A stretch of DNA of 64,000 nt from Cupriavidus sp. IDO (GTDB taxonomy: Bacteria; Pseudomonadota; Gammaproteobacteria; Burkholderiales; Burkholderiaceae), in NCBI RefSeq assembly GCF_000812465.1, contig NZ_JWMA01000028.1:1-64000 (forward strand), read 5' to 3'. This document shows, in pieces, positions 28,060-35,991 of this stretch. Position 1 is the stretch's first letter. Every line of letters starts with the position of its first letter. The notes beneath the pieces were generated by a model that ran no database searches, was not told the DNA's origin, and saw nothing but the letters and a program-made list of their open reading frames with translations. The position numbers and the translations under genes were made by a program.

Positions 28060-28721
28060 TAAAAGCAGGCAACCCCAGAAATATCGCAATGCAGCAAAGT
28101 CACTTATGTCAGACCTTAAAAGATTGGAATTCCTATTTCCGGCAGGTTTTGTTAAATTGAACTCAACTGCAGAGGAATCGGGATAAGAAAGCAGCCAGTC
28201 TGGAATGACGCGTGGCTGTGCGTTTGGAAAAATCTTGATTTTGTCTCCTTAGCGCGCGCCATCGATAAGCGGATACTGCCAAGGCAATACAAAAGTAATA
28301 TCAGTTTGCCTCGGTAAAAACAATCACATAAGAACGAATATAGCCTGACCCGTCGAAAGGGCCAGCTTGCATTTTGTTATTCAGTCGACGTTGCTTTTAC
28401 GTTATCGGCAGCCACGCTACTGTATTTCTGGCAGCGCGGCATGCGGGTACTGGCCTGCCCCTGTGATTGAGCAGGCAGACCAGATATCGCCGGTATTAAG
28501 GAACGACTAGCAGGCAATTACCGGTGACACGGCACCGGGTGGGGCATTACACCAAGAGCCCATCGGCACAAGGATGCCGCCCGCGAGGGCGCACTGATCC
28601 CGTTCACACCCCGCCTGCAGAAAAAAATTTCTAAACGACCGCAGTGGCACGCGCGCCCCAGAGGCGGCGGCATGCTGCGGCATTGGATGTATGGGGGTCC
28701 CACCAGGTAGCAAGAGATAAT

Positions 28722-29657
28722 ATGCAGCATTCAGGGGTATTCGCGCGTCAGGAACTGGATCGTTATTTTGCCTCGTACGTGGGCATGGAAGGAGGCAACC
28801 CAAGAGCTCCCGTCTGGATATGCGACAGAAGCCCGCGCGCCTGGTTGGAGCCCCTCGTTGCGCCGCTGCAGCCGCGTGTGGCGCCACCCGCCTGGGACGC
28901 GGTGTTCCGCCACCAGCAGCGGGAAAACATGGGCAAGTGGCTCGGCCCTCAGTACATCGCCCGCATCATGGCCGCCGCGCGGGCTGAGGCGCTGCGCGTT
29001 CGGCTCGGGGACAACGACTGGGAACAATACTACTGGCGCCATCTCTACGCGCCTGGAGGCGCCGAGTTCAGGCTCAGCCTGTTTCCCCTGCCCGCCCAAC
29101 TCGATGGACGAACGCCTTGGTCCACAGCGTTCCGAGGCCAGCCCGAACTCGTCCCACAGACGCGCTACGAGGATCTGTGCCGGCACGGCGAACGCTTCCG
29201 CTTCCTCGCAAAGACCTGTGCCCGCTGGCGCCCGAAGCTGGTCGTTTGTCTGGGCCATCGCCATACCGACGAATACCTCGAAGCCTTCTCGCTAGGCGGG
29301 CTCGCCGGCGAAGACCACGCAATCCAGCCGGCCGACCAAGTCAGGCGCTTGCGCATCTTCGCCAAAGACGGCACGACGTGGATCATCTGCCCAGCGCTCG
29401 GCGGCAGCGCAGGACTGATCTCGCAGGTTCTGCTCGATGCGTTTGGCAAGTTTCTAGGCACGCGCCTGGCAGCGAGCGACTTCAAACACTGCCTCGATCT
29501 CGATGCCGTCGACAACGCCCCGTGGGCGCGGCTGGAGTTCTTGCCCGATCCGTACCAGAGCAGCAAGCTGCCTCCCGACGCGGCTGGTTGCCGTACGGAG
29601 GAACGTGCTCGGCCAGTGTTTCCTGGGAGCGATCACGCTCGGGCGGGCACTCGTTAA
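28722..29657 (+). CDS. Uncharacterised protein, paralogue 3 of a three-copy family
   Basis: A 311-residue member of the family at 6453 and 8734, starting MQHSGVFARQELDRYF with AAGAG upstream. Shared blocks are GMEGGNPRAPVWICD, EFRLSLFPLPAQLDG, PKLVVCLGHRHTDEYLEAF and TTWIICPALGGSAGLISQV. It is closest by eye to the copy at 6453 (RGQPELVP, FKLSLFPLPA and the WIICPAL block match best). About 45 extra C-terminal residues beyond the family core (after LAASDFKHCLD) look unstructured. The three copies lie in different contexts but on either side of the exopolysaccharide locus. Function unknown; a nucleotide- or DNA-handling enzyme is only a guess from its motif layout. Confidence 0.75.
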   Translation: MQHSGVFARQELDRYFASYVGMEGGNPRAPVWICDRSPRAWLEPLVAPLQPRVAPPAWDAVFRHQQRENMGKWLGPQYIARIMAAARAEALRVRLGDNDWEQYYWRHLYAPGGAEFRLSLFPLPAQLDGRTPWSTAFRGQPELVPQTRYEDLCRHGERFRFLAKTCARWRPKLVVCLGHRHTDEYLEAFSLGGLAGEDHAIQPADQVRRLRIFAKDGTTWIICPALGGSAGLISQVLLDAFGKFLGTRLAASDFKHCLDLDAVDNAPWARLEFLPDPYQSSKLPPDAAGCRTEERARPVFPGSDHARAGTR

Positions 29658-29686
29658 TCCTTCGCTTAATATGGGGGCATGCGAAG

Positions 29687-30019
29687 ATGGAAGAATCCGC
29701 TGTCACCTTCGCAGCCTGCTGTGTCTTGCTCGCCTTCGTATTCGGCGCAGGCATCGTAAGCGACCAGTTCTTCCACCTTGAATCGATTGAAGCGATGAAG
29801 CATCGCACCCGCGAAGGAGGATCGTGGAGACGATGGATCAAGTGTCGACAGTTGAGCGGCCGCGCCGGCGGGAGTACAGCACCGAATTCAAGGCGATGTC
29901 AGGCCCTCACGCCGGAGGACGTCTTGGCACTGGCGCAGCAGATGCTCGCGCACATCCTGGAGCAGGAACGCGAGATCAAGTTCAAGGACGTCAAGATCGA
30001 GAAGATCACGAACAAGTAG
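29687..30019 (+). CDS. Short membrane-segment ORF fused to an IS66-type transposase fragment
   Basis: A 110-residue frame. Residues 1-30 (MEESAVTFAACCVLLAFVFG...) include one hydrophobic segment and may be the beginning of a small native membrane protein. The last 36 residues (PEDVLALAQQMLAHILEQ and EREIKFKDVKIEKITNK) match the N-terminal coiled coil of IS66-family TnpC. The middle is read out of frame through the TnpA fragment. Probably a chimera produced by insertion and deletion; whether it is expressed is unknown. Confidence 0.3.
   Translation: MEESAVTFAACCVLLAFVFGAGIVSDQFFHLESIEAMKHRTREGGSWRRWIKCRQLSGRAGGSTAPNSRRCQALTPEDVLALAQQMLAHILEQEREIKFKDVKIEKITNK
29824..30019 (+). mobile_element. 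IS66-family remnant (TnpA start joined to TnpC start)
   Basis: ATG at 29833 begins MDQVSTVERPRRREYSTEFKA, the start of an IS66-type TnpA. After about 20 codons it breaks, and in another frame PEDVLALAQQMLAHILEQ and the following Lys/Glu-rich helix match the start of TnpC, ending at a stop at 30017. The middle of TnpA and all of TnpB are missing, so this is an internally deleted copy. Terminal inverted repeats were not resolved. Confidence 0.7.
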
Positions 30020-30416
30020 GTGATGCCGCCGCCAAAGCTGGTGTTGGGGGGCGATTGTAAGGGGATATTCTCCCATAGCAGCCGCCTGCTATGCATAGCT
30101 AACTCGAAAAGGATCACCTGGAGCCGGCCCTCCAGGGAAATGAAGTGGGGCGATGTCATCGCCGGCTCCAGCCCAGACGCCATCGCGCACCCGGTCCAGC
30201 CCCGCCCCTGGGTTTTCCCCCTCATTTTTTCTATTTATTGCGTCTTTGTGTTTTCGAATAGATGACGCCGTTCTCAAAAACGGTAGCATTATCGGCGAAT
30301 GCAGTCAAAGCTATAACGTGTGGTAACCAACAGACGAAAATGGCTGGTGGCCGGGCCTTCTCGTTAGTCCGCGTCGGCGGTGTATTTTGCTTTCCATAAC
30401 GAAGAGTACTCAGACC
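30020..30416. other. Intergenic region, no gene seen
   Basis: About 400 bases between the IS66 remnant and the phaB-type gene (which ends here). A GCCGTT-CTCAAA-AACGGT hairpin near 30267-30284 could terminate transcription. No coding region is supported. Confidence 0.45.
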
Positions 30417-31160
30417 TCACTGCATGTGCTGACCGCCGTTGATGGCGATGTTCGCACCCGTCACGAAGGCCGCCTCATCCGAGCATAGATACGCAATCAA
30501 TGCCGCCACCTCTTCCGGCTTCCCAAGACGGCCAACAGGAATTTGCGGGATGATTTTGGTATCGAGAATCTCCTGTGGCACGGCAGTCACCATCTTGGTG
30601 CCAATGAAGCCAGGCGAAACGGTGTTGACCGTCACACCACTCTTCGCAACTTCGAGTGCCAGTGACTTCGTAAAGCCATGCATCCCGGCTTTGGCTGCAG
30701 CGTAGTTGGTTTGGCCGAAGCCGCCTTTGGAGCCGATGATGGAGGATATGCTGATGATGCGGCCCCAGCCTCGCCTCACCATCTCCTCGCACACCGGCTT
30801 CGTCATATTGAACACCGAATCGAGATTGGTTCGCATGACCGCATCCCAATTGACTTTGTCCAACTTCTTGAAGCTGGCGTCGCGCGTGATGCCGGCGTTG
30901 TTAATCAGAATGTCGACTGAGCCAAGCTCCTCCCGAATTGTCGCCACACACAGTTGGCACGACTCGTAGTCGGCGACGTCAACGGGATAGGCGTGGAACC
31001 TGCGCCCGCTTTCCTCCATCTTTCCCAGCCACCTCGCGACGCCGCTATTACCGGGGGAATGCGTGACAGCCACCGTATTACCTGCGTCATGCAGCCGGAC
31101 GCTGATAGCCTCACCGATACCGCCCATGCCGCCTGTGACAACGGCAACTTTGTTGGTCAT
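30417..31160 (-). CDS. phaB: Acetoacetyl-CoA reductase (PhaB-type SDR)
   Basis: Reduces acetoacetyl-CoA to (R)-3-hydroxybutyryl-CoA with NADPH, the second step of polyhydroxybutyrate synthesis. The 247-residue protein has the SDR cofactor motif TGGMGGIGEAI (residues 9-19), the NNAG motif at 87-90 and the catalytic Ser140, Tyr153 and Lys157 (NYAAAKAG). NSGVARWLGK, HAYPVDVADYESC and PQIPVGRLGKPEEVAAL are PhaB blocks. It starts at MTNKVAVVTG; a longer frame to 31229 lacks family sequence. It lies 128 bases behind the phasin gene on the same strand. No phaC or phaA is nearby, so it may be an extra copy as known in Cupriavidus. Confidence 0.9.
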   Translation of the reverse strand: MTNKVAVVTGGMGGIGEAISVRLHDAGNTVAVTHSPGNSGVARWLGKMEESGRRFHAYPVDVADYESCQLCVATIREELGSVDILINNAGITRDASFKKLDKVNWDAVMRTNLDSVFNMTKPVCEEMVRRGWGRIISISSIIGSKGGFGQTNYAAAKAGMHGFTKSLALEVAKSGVTVNTVSPGFIGTKMVTAVPQEILDTKIIPQIPVGRLGKPEEVAALIAYLCSDEAAFVTGANIAINGGQHMQ

Positions 31161-31288
31161 GTCTCCAATCCTCTGAGCAATGGTACGCATAGATGATGCG
31201 GGGCCCAACGACTCTCCAAGTCCCGTCATCTTCCAGAATTTGGTTGCCTCCGGGGTACCTCGAAGGCACCACCGAGGGTCCGACCGAA

Positions 31289-31852
31289 TTACTTTGCAGC
31301 TACCTGGGAGGCCTTTGCTGCACGACGTGGCATGCCTTTTGAGGCTGCCGCTGCAGTGTTGAAACTGCTCTCGGCTACTTGCACGGCCTGCTTTGCCGTC
31401 GTTTGCATCGACTCATAGAACGTCGTGGTCGCCTTGACGGCCTCCTGCCAGGCGGCCAACGGCGCCGTTGAGCCTGTCGGCGCGTTGCTCACTGCGCTTT
31501 CCATGAGACCCTGCAGGCCGCGCTTGCCTGTTGTGTATTGGACCTCAACGACCTTCTCGAACTCAGCCTGCATATTGGCCAGGATGTCATGCATTTGACG
31601 GCGATACGTCAGTACGTTGTCGACTGCAGGCTGAAAGAATGCAATCTGCAACTCGGTGAATTCCTTCCCATCCTTAGCCGATAAGGCCTTCTTTGTGCCT
31701 TCCCGTGTCTCTGCCAGCGCCGCTTTCATCGTTTGCAGATTCAACTCCAGCAGTTTTTCGAAGCCCTCAAACGCCTTGCCGGTTAGCCCGGCCAATGTTT
31801 CAAGGCCTGCCATTTGCACCTTACTGAATTGCTCGGGGGACCACTGAGTCAT
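31289..31852 (-). CDS. phaP: Phasin, polyhydroxybutyrate granule-associated protein
   Basis: Coats the surface of polyhydroxybutyrate granules in the cytoplasm. The 187-residue protein begins MTQWSPEQFSKVQMAGLETLAGLTGKAFEGFEKLLELNLQ, which follows the phasin family pattern of an amphipathic helix with LELNLQ and then TMKAALAETREG. The remainder is helical and Ala-rich (NNVLTYRRQ-like block, EFEKVVEVQ) and ends in a basic AAKASQVAAK tail. AGGAG precedes the ATG at 31852. Upstream of and probably co-transcribed with the PhaB-type reductase. Cupriavidus species carry several phasins; which one this is cannot be told here. Confidence 0.9.
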   Translation of the reverse strand: MTQWSPEQFSKVQMAGLETLAGLTGKAFEGFEKLLELNLQTMKAALAETREGTKKALSAKDGKEFTELQIAFFQPAVDNVLTYRRQMHDILANMQAEFEKVVEVQYTTGKRGLQGLMESAVSNAPTGSTAPLAAWQEAVKATTTFYESMQTTAKQAVQVAESSFNTAAAASKGMPRRAAKASQVAAK

Positions 31853-32015
31853 TTTGCATCTCCTAAGTGCGGCCGCGCCACTGAGCCGTCGGATGAGAGC
31901 TCCGATGGGGCGGGAATCGAGGGAATAAGGATTGCACCCTTGAGACTTGGCGGGCCACGCCGATGGGGCGCAAGAGCGCCAACGCCGGCAGTCTCTAAGG
32001 GTTATAGCATTGCGC

Positions 32016-32246
32016 TCATTGAGAGGCCTGGCGCGCTCGACAATCGCTTGCGCGGACACGCCCGAAGGCCTGGAGAAAAGCATAGCCTTGGGTTGTGACT
32101 CGAGGTCGGCTGTGATTTGGCCCAAGACGCTCAAGCCTAACCAGTTGACGCGCGCACAGTGCCTCCACATCTGCGCTGTCCAACTCCGCAGGGTCAGAGC
32201 TGTCGTTTACGAGTACCAGGGTGGCGAATTCATGATGACTCAGCAC
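32016..32246 (-). CDS. Small protein, possibly winged-helix-like, unknown function
   Basis: A 76-residue ORF with a GTG start and a good ribosome binding site (AGGAG, 6 bases before GTG). The core ADVEALCARQLVRLERLGPNHSRPRVTTQGYAFLQAF has the rhythm of a short winged-helix unit (helix, then beta wing with TTQG), as seen in small regulators. It sits 163 bases upstream of the phasin gene on the same strand, so a role in controlling or accompanying the polyhydroxybutyrate genes is possible but unproven. No named family recognised. Confidence 0.45.
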   Translation of the reverse strand: MLSHHEFATLVLVNDSSDPAELDSADVEALCARQLVRLERLGPNHSRPRVTTQGYAFLQAFGRVRASDCRARQASQ

Positions 32247-32866
32247 AGTCGTCTCCTAAGCTATTGGTCTAATAGTGCTATGGGACTTCACTACCGTCCG
32301 TGACAGCTCGTCTGGTTCATACAGACGGCTGCCCTCGGATGCCAAGTCTGGCTGGGGAGCACTTGTTTGCGCTCCGAAAAGACATCTTAGCTACTCGCCA
32401 TCGACAGTTCAATACAATTACCAGACATATCCGTGATAGTCCCTAGTTACTCTTCTCGTTCGCTCCCATGAGCGTAGGGGGCTTTCAGGAGTGGCCCCAC
32501 GATATGTCGCGACATGATATGAGCTCCACGCCAGCAGGTATTCTCCGACCGACCGGACGGCTTGCATTAGCGCTACCGCTGAGGTCTGATGAGGTGAGGC
32601 TCCTCAGGGAGGGCGCGGCGGATCAGGTCGAAAGAAGGAATGAGCCGCTAGACGGGCTAAAAAAGGAATCTGCTCGCCGTGCTTACCCGGCTTGTAGTAG
32701 GGCTTCGTAGCAAGTCTGTATTGACTTAGAATTCTCTCAGGTCAGAATTAAGTAAGCTTGACTCACGTCAAGTACGTTGGCGAAGGCGAACAGGGCAACA
32801 TTGAGTCGACGGGCGGTAGCAAACCGGTTGCGCGGGCGCCGGACGATGATGAGAGTGGAGGCAGGA
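32247..32866. other. Intergenic region with a palindromic promoter site
   Basis: No gene is supported in these 620 bases. CTTGACTCACGTCAAG (32757-32772) is an inverted repeat with a 4-base centre lying about 95 bases ahead of the plus-strand gene at 32867, and could be an operator. An AGAATT direct repeat lies just before it. Confidence 0.45.
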
Positions 32867-33241
32867 ATGACGACGGCTCGAGCTGGAACCAAAGGGGAAG
32901 CCATTAAACTCTTGGGTGCTCCGGGAGTAGCACGAGTCGAACTCGACTATGAGTGGGGTTGGCAAGATGCTATTGAACTCGGGCGCTTGGGCCAGAAGAC
33001 CGGCGTCCGCGTGACGTTTCGTGGGCATGAGAACATCGCGGTGAAGTCACGCGCTGCACTCATTGCATGCCTTACTCGCCCGAAGATGTCCTTCCGGCAA
33101 CGGAACCTTTATTGCGAGTTTGCATTGGACCAGCTGGCAGCCAACGAATTGACGGCCCTGGAGACAAAGGCTATGAAGCTTGGAGATTACATCCTCGCCG
33201 GGCACCTACTGCGGGGCGTCGACACCGTTTGGACGGAATAA
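32867..33241 (+). CDS. Uncharacterised 124-residue protein, paralogue A
   Basis: Starts MTTARAGTKGEAIKLLGAPG with GGAGGCAGGA upstream of the ATG; an earlier in-frame start at 32777 lacks conservation with its twin. It is a near copy in length and pattern of the protein at 34835-35209. Shared blocks are VELDYE.GWQDA(I/V)ELGRLGQK, RGHENIAV(K/R)S, FRQRNLYC and KLGDYILAGHL followed by (W)TE at the end. The alternating small domains and the strictly kept WQDA, GHENIAV and FRQRNLYC motifs suggest a folded soluble protein. I recognise no named family. It precedes a cold-shock gene. Confidence 0.65.
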   Translation: MTTARAGTKGEAIKLLGAPGVARVELDYEWGWQDAIELGRLGQKTGVRVTFRGHENIAVKSRAALIACLTRPKMSFRQRNLYCEFALDQLAANELTALETKAMKLGDYILAGHLLRGVDTVWTE

Positions 33242-33488
33242 CCTCCGCTTATGCAATTCCTTGGTTTCCTCAGCTTGCAATTTGCGGAACTAATCCGTCT
33301 CGCAACTCGCCGGGTCTCATCATCAAGTCTTTAGAAAAGGTAAACCCTGAGATGAAGCCAGCACCTCTTCGGTTATGCTGGCAGCTGGAGTACCCTACTA
33401 CATTCAACCATATTGTGGCGGTGCGCAGCGATTCTGGGACAGGGGTGTCCTCGCACGCAGCCTGTGTGCACCAAATTTCGAGGATGAG

Positions 33489-33692
33489 ATGGCAACTGGC
33501 ATTGTGAAGTGGTTCAACAATGAGAAGGGCTATGGGTTCATCACGCCGGATGATGGCGGCAAGGACTTGTTTGCTCATCACAGCGAAATCCAAGGCACCG
33601 GCTTCAAGTCGCTAGAGGAAGGTGCGAAAGTAGAATTTGAAGTGACGCAAGGTCAGAAAGGCCCACAAGCGTCAAAGATTCGCAGACTGTAG
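33489..33692 (+). CDS. Cold-shock protein, CspA family
   Basis: A 67-residue nucleic-acid chaperone, a single cold-shock domain. The RNP1 motif KGYGFITPD (residues 14-22) and RNP2 DLFAHHSEI (27-35) are intact, and the protein opens [17 protein letters not shown] as typical for proteobacterial CspA-like proteins. GAGGATGAG precedes the ATG. A strong hairpin terminator follows at 33722. It is a stand-alone gene between the two 124-residue paralogues. Confidence 0.95.
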   Translation: MATGIVKWFNNEKGYGFITPDDGGKDLFAHHSEIQGTGFKSLEEGAKVEFEVTQGQKGPQASKIRRL

Positions 33693-33721
33693 TCTGCTGC
33701 GCACCGTTGAACAGTTTGAAC

Positions 33722-33759
33722 AACAAAGCCCTCCGCTAACGCGAAGGGCTTTGTTGTTT
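33722..33759 (+). terminator. Rho-independent terminator of the cold-shock gene
   Basis: AACAAAGCCCT, a 12-base loop, then AGGGCTTTGTT followed by GTTT. It lies 30 bases after the cold-shock stop codon. Confidence 0.8.
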
Positions 33760-34248
33760 CCGGTGCGCAGCGGCTCTCCCTTGGCATCCCCCATTCGCAG
33801 CGCGGAGTTGACCGAAACAAGTGTTCCCCGGCCCAGTGCTGCCTATCTCAAACCTCTCCTACGGCGAAATCACCGCAGCAGCGCATCTGACAATGACTGC
33901 GCTTCTGGCATGGACACTCAAGCTCAACTGGCGCGGGGGGCTCTAATCGTGTCATCCGAGTCAGCCGAACTTCCGTAGTCACGAGCAGTTCCACATTTTC
34001 TACGCCAAGACACCCGTCGAATTTGGCGTATTGGGCGAGGCAGACTCTTGAACACACCCACCTTGCTGTACAAAGGCTATGGTTATCGCCGCCGGGAACG
34101 GTGAATTTTCATCCCCTGAGCTGGAATTGCCCGAGAAGATGAGTCTGTCTGCGGATTTCGTGCGGAGGTTTGGTATTCGTCGAAGGTCGAAGCTTTCCGT
34201 CGAACAGCCGCAAAGTGTCCCTCCGCACATGCAGCTATGCGCTCCCTG
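33760..34248. other. Intergenic region, no gene seen
   Basis: About 490 bases between the cold-shock terminator and the end of the H-NS gene. No reading frame with recognisable motifs on either strand. Confidence 0.5.
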
Positions 34249-34575
34249 TCAGGCCTCTGCAATCAGAAATTTCGTGCGGTTTTTGCCAAGCCAGGTGGGT
34301 GCTCGTCCACGGCCAGACCAAGTCGCACCAGTCTTCGGGTCCATGTACTTTGCCGGCAGCGCTGACTTTGCCTTGGCAGCTGGCTTGGCCACTTTACCAG
34401 CAGCTAGCGGGCGACCACGCCGACGCTTTGGTGCAATGTCGTCAGCGGTAAGCTCATACTCTGCCATCAGCCCTTGGATTTTCTCGATAACGCCAGCGAT
34501 TTCGGTCGCGCGAACCTCGGCCAGTTGGGCTTCGAGCGCTTCCTTTTCCGCCATGAGCTGCTTGTATGTGGCCAT
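34249..34575 (-). CDS. H-NS family nucleoid-associated protein
   Basis: A 108-residue DNA-binding protein that silences AT-rich, often acquired, DNA. The N-terminal oligomerisation helix region MATYKQLMAEKEALEAQLAE runs to about residue 45 (coiled coil). An AT-hook-like KRRRGRP (about 50-56) and an Ala/Lys linker follow. The C-terminal DNA-binding block KYMDPKTGATWSGRGRAPTW contains the H-NS core (W-x-G-x-G-R-x-P). This is the usual Burkholderiaceae form. CCAGGAGG-like sequence precedes the ATG. A broken second copy lies at 63079-63342. The AT-rich polysaccharide genes in this window are plausible targets. Confidence 0.9.
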   Translation of the reverse strand: MATYKQLMAEKEALEAQLAEVRATEIAGVIEKIQGLMAEYELTADDIAPKRRRGRPLAAGKVAKPAAKAKSALPAKYMDPKTGATWSGRGRAPTWLGKNRTKFLIAEA

Positions 34576-34834
34576 TTTTTCCTCCAGGAATGTGTACGGG
34601 CAATCCTAAATTATTTCTATTTCTGGCGCCACCTGTTTCGTATTTCACAAAGATTGGGATGACACTGCTTCAATCGACTCGCCGAGCCAGACCCCGCAAG
34701 GAAAGCGGTTCCGCCGCTTACAATATCGCCGTGCAACATGCGAGCAGGGTCAAGGTGGCGACAGAACAATTACGCGCTACGACGGAGGCGGCCCAATAGG
34801 GATACATCCGCCGAGTGGTGCTGTGGAGGACTGG

Positions 34835-35209
34835 ATGGCGACAGCTCGAGCTGGAACCAGAGGGGAGGCACTAAAGCTCCTGGAGACAGAGGGAGTAACG
34901 GTGGTCGAGTTGGACTACGAGTCAGGTTGGCAGGATGCAGTTGAACTCGGCAGACTCGGCCAGAAGGTTGGGATACGCGTCGAGTATCGCGGGCACGAGA
35001 ACATAGCCGTCCGCTCGCCGGCTGCGCTCATTGCCGGCCTATTGCGACCAAAGACAACGTTCCGGCAGCGGAATCTGTACTGTCAGTTTGAGCTCAACAA
35101 CTTGCCAGCAGATGAGCTAGAGAGCCTGGAGGCAAAGGCGGCGAAGTTGGGGGACTATATTCTCGCGGGGCACTTGATGAGGGAGGTGGATGCACAGTGG
35201 ACAGAGTAA
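34835..35209 (+). CDS. Uncharacterised 124-residue protein, paralogue B
   Basis: Starts MATARAGTRGEALKLLETEG, preceded by GGAGGACTGG. Same length as its twin at 32867-33241 and roughly two-thirds identical by eye, with VVELDYESGWQDAVELGRL, YRGHENIAVRSPAALIAGLL, TTFRQRNLYCQFELNNLP and KAAKLGDYILAGHLMREV. The substitutions are mostly conservative and the frame is intact, so both copies look functional. It is divergent from the H-NS gene (259 bases apart). Family and function are unknown to me; the identical register of the two copies points to a segmental duplication with later divergence. Confidence 0.65.
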   Translation: MATARAGTRGEALKLLETEGVTVVELDYESGWQDAVELGRLGQKVGIRVEYRGHENIAVRSPAALIAGLLRPKTTFRQRNLYCQFELNNLPADELESLEAKAAKLGDYILAGHLMREVDAQWTE

Positions 35210-35362
35210 GCTGGTGCGGTCTGCCCTTTCGACAATGAACGGTTCGCTGTAGGGAAGCTCGGGTGGCGAGCAATTGCTGGATCGGTTGGCTAGGGAGGCT
35301 AGCGCATCGGCTGAAGCCCGTCTCGAGACCGCGCGCCCTGCCTGCACTCCCTGAGCATCACT

Positions 35363-35683
35363 TCACCTCCGCTGCAGCATCACGGGGACCGGATTTTGGG
35401 GACGTAGCCGGGCGGTCAGCATGTCACGCAGGGGTGGCAAGCCGAAGAGCCAGCCATTGTGCACGACGTCAGCCGCAGGGACCAGGTCGCCGGGGTGTTT
35501 GAGAAAATGACGGTCACTTGCCGCCATGAGCTTGGCCGATTCCGCCGGCAATCTGGACTGGATGACCATCGCGCCCAAGCGAAAGACGTTGGCCTCCCGC
35601 TGATTCCCAGCCACAAGCAGATCCCCGTGCGCCGCGGCCACACACCGGTCGAGCATCGTACTTTCGTCATCTCTCGATGTCAC
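35363..35683 (-). CDS. Uncharacterised 106-residue protein
   Basis: A GTG-start ORF with an excellent ribosome binding site (TTGGAGG, 6 bases before GTG). The protein, with LDRCVAAAHGDLLVAGNQREANVFRLG, PAESAKLMAASDRHFLKHP and VHNGWLFGLPPLRDM, has no membrane segment and a soluble, mixed composition typical of a real protein. I recognise no family. It stands alone, tail to tail with the 124-residue paralogue upstream in coordinates and same-strand behind the chemoreceptor gene, 308 bases away. Confidence 0.5.
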   Translation of the reverse strand: MTSRDDESTMLDRCVAAAHGDLLVAGNQREANVFRLGAMVIQSRLPAESAKLMAASDRHFLKHPGDLVPAADVVHNGWLFGLPPLRDMLTARLRPQNPVPVMLQRR

Positions 35684-35991
35684 CGCAAGCCTCCAACGTC
35701 CGATCCGGACCGCTCGCGACTATTAGTGCCGCTCGGAGCGGCGACGAGCGGGCGATGGCGGATACCTTGGTGCATAAGGCCAATGTTACGCGTAAATCAT
35801 GTTACCGCTACAACCATTCTGTCTGTCTGTCTGTTCCTGCGCATAAGAGTTAAATTTATCAAGTCAGGCCCCGCTACCGAAGCTCTCGCAGTCCTTCGAG
35901 TGAAGGTGGCTTGGATGTCGGCGCAATCCTGCGCCATGCGTCTGGATCTTCCGGCGCTGAACGCCGGGTAAGCCTGGTGCGGCCGCGCCGG
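35684..35991. other. Spacer with a short TCTG repeat
   Basis: No gene seen. Four tandem TCTG units lie at about 35819-35834, a tetranucleotide tract of the kind that can slip during replication, but no gene reads through it. Confidence 0.5.

Larger units (their letters stand above)
27571..28721. other. Long gene-poor region with hairpins
   Basis: In these 1.15 kb I find no supported gene. Overlapping ORFs on both strands show no motif. It contains a GTGCTGC-GAT-GCAGCAC hairpin (27724-27740), the GTGTAGGC-type repeat (27773-27805) and a perfect 20-bp palindrome (28040-28059). From 28190 on it is AT-richer and probably carries the promoter of the gene at 28722. Confidence 0.5.

Noticed and set aside
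27034-28089. 351-residue minus-strand ORF
   Set aside because: Partly antisense to the MHS transporter and reading through hairpins; no motif or ribosome binding site.
35819-35834. TCTG tetranucleotide tract as a phase-variation switch
   Set aside because: Only about four units and no gene reads through it.
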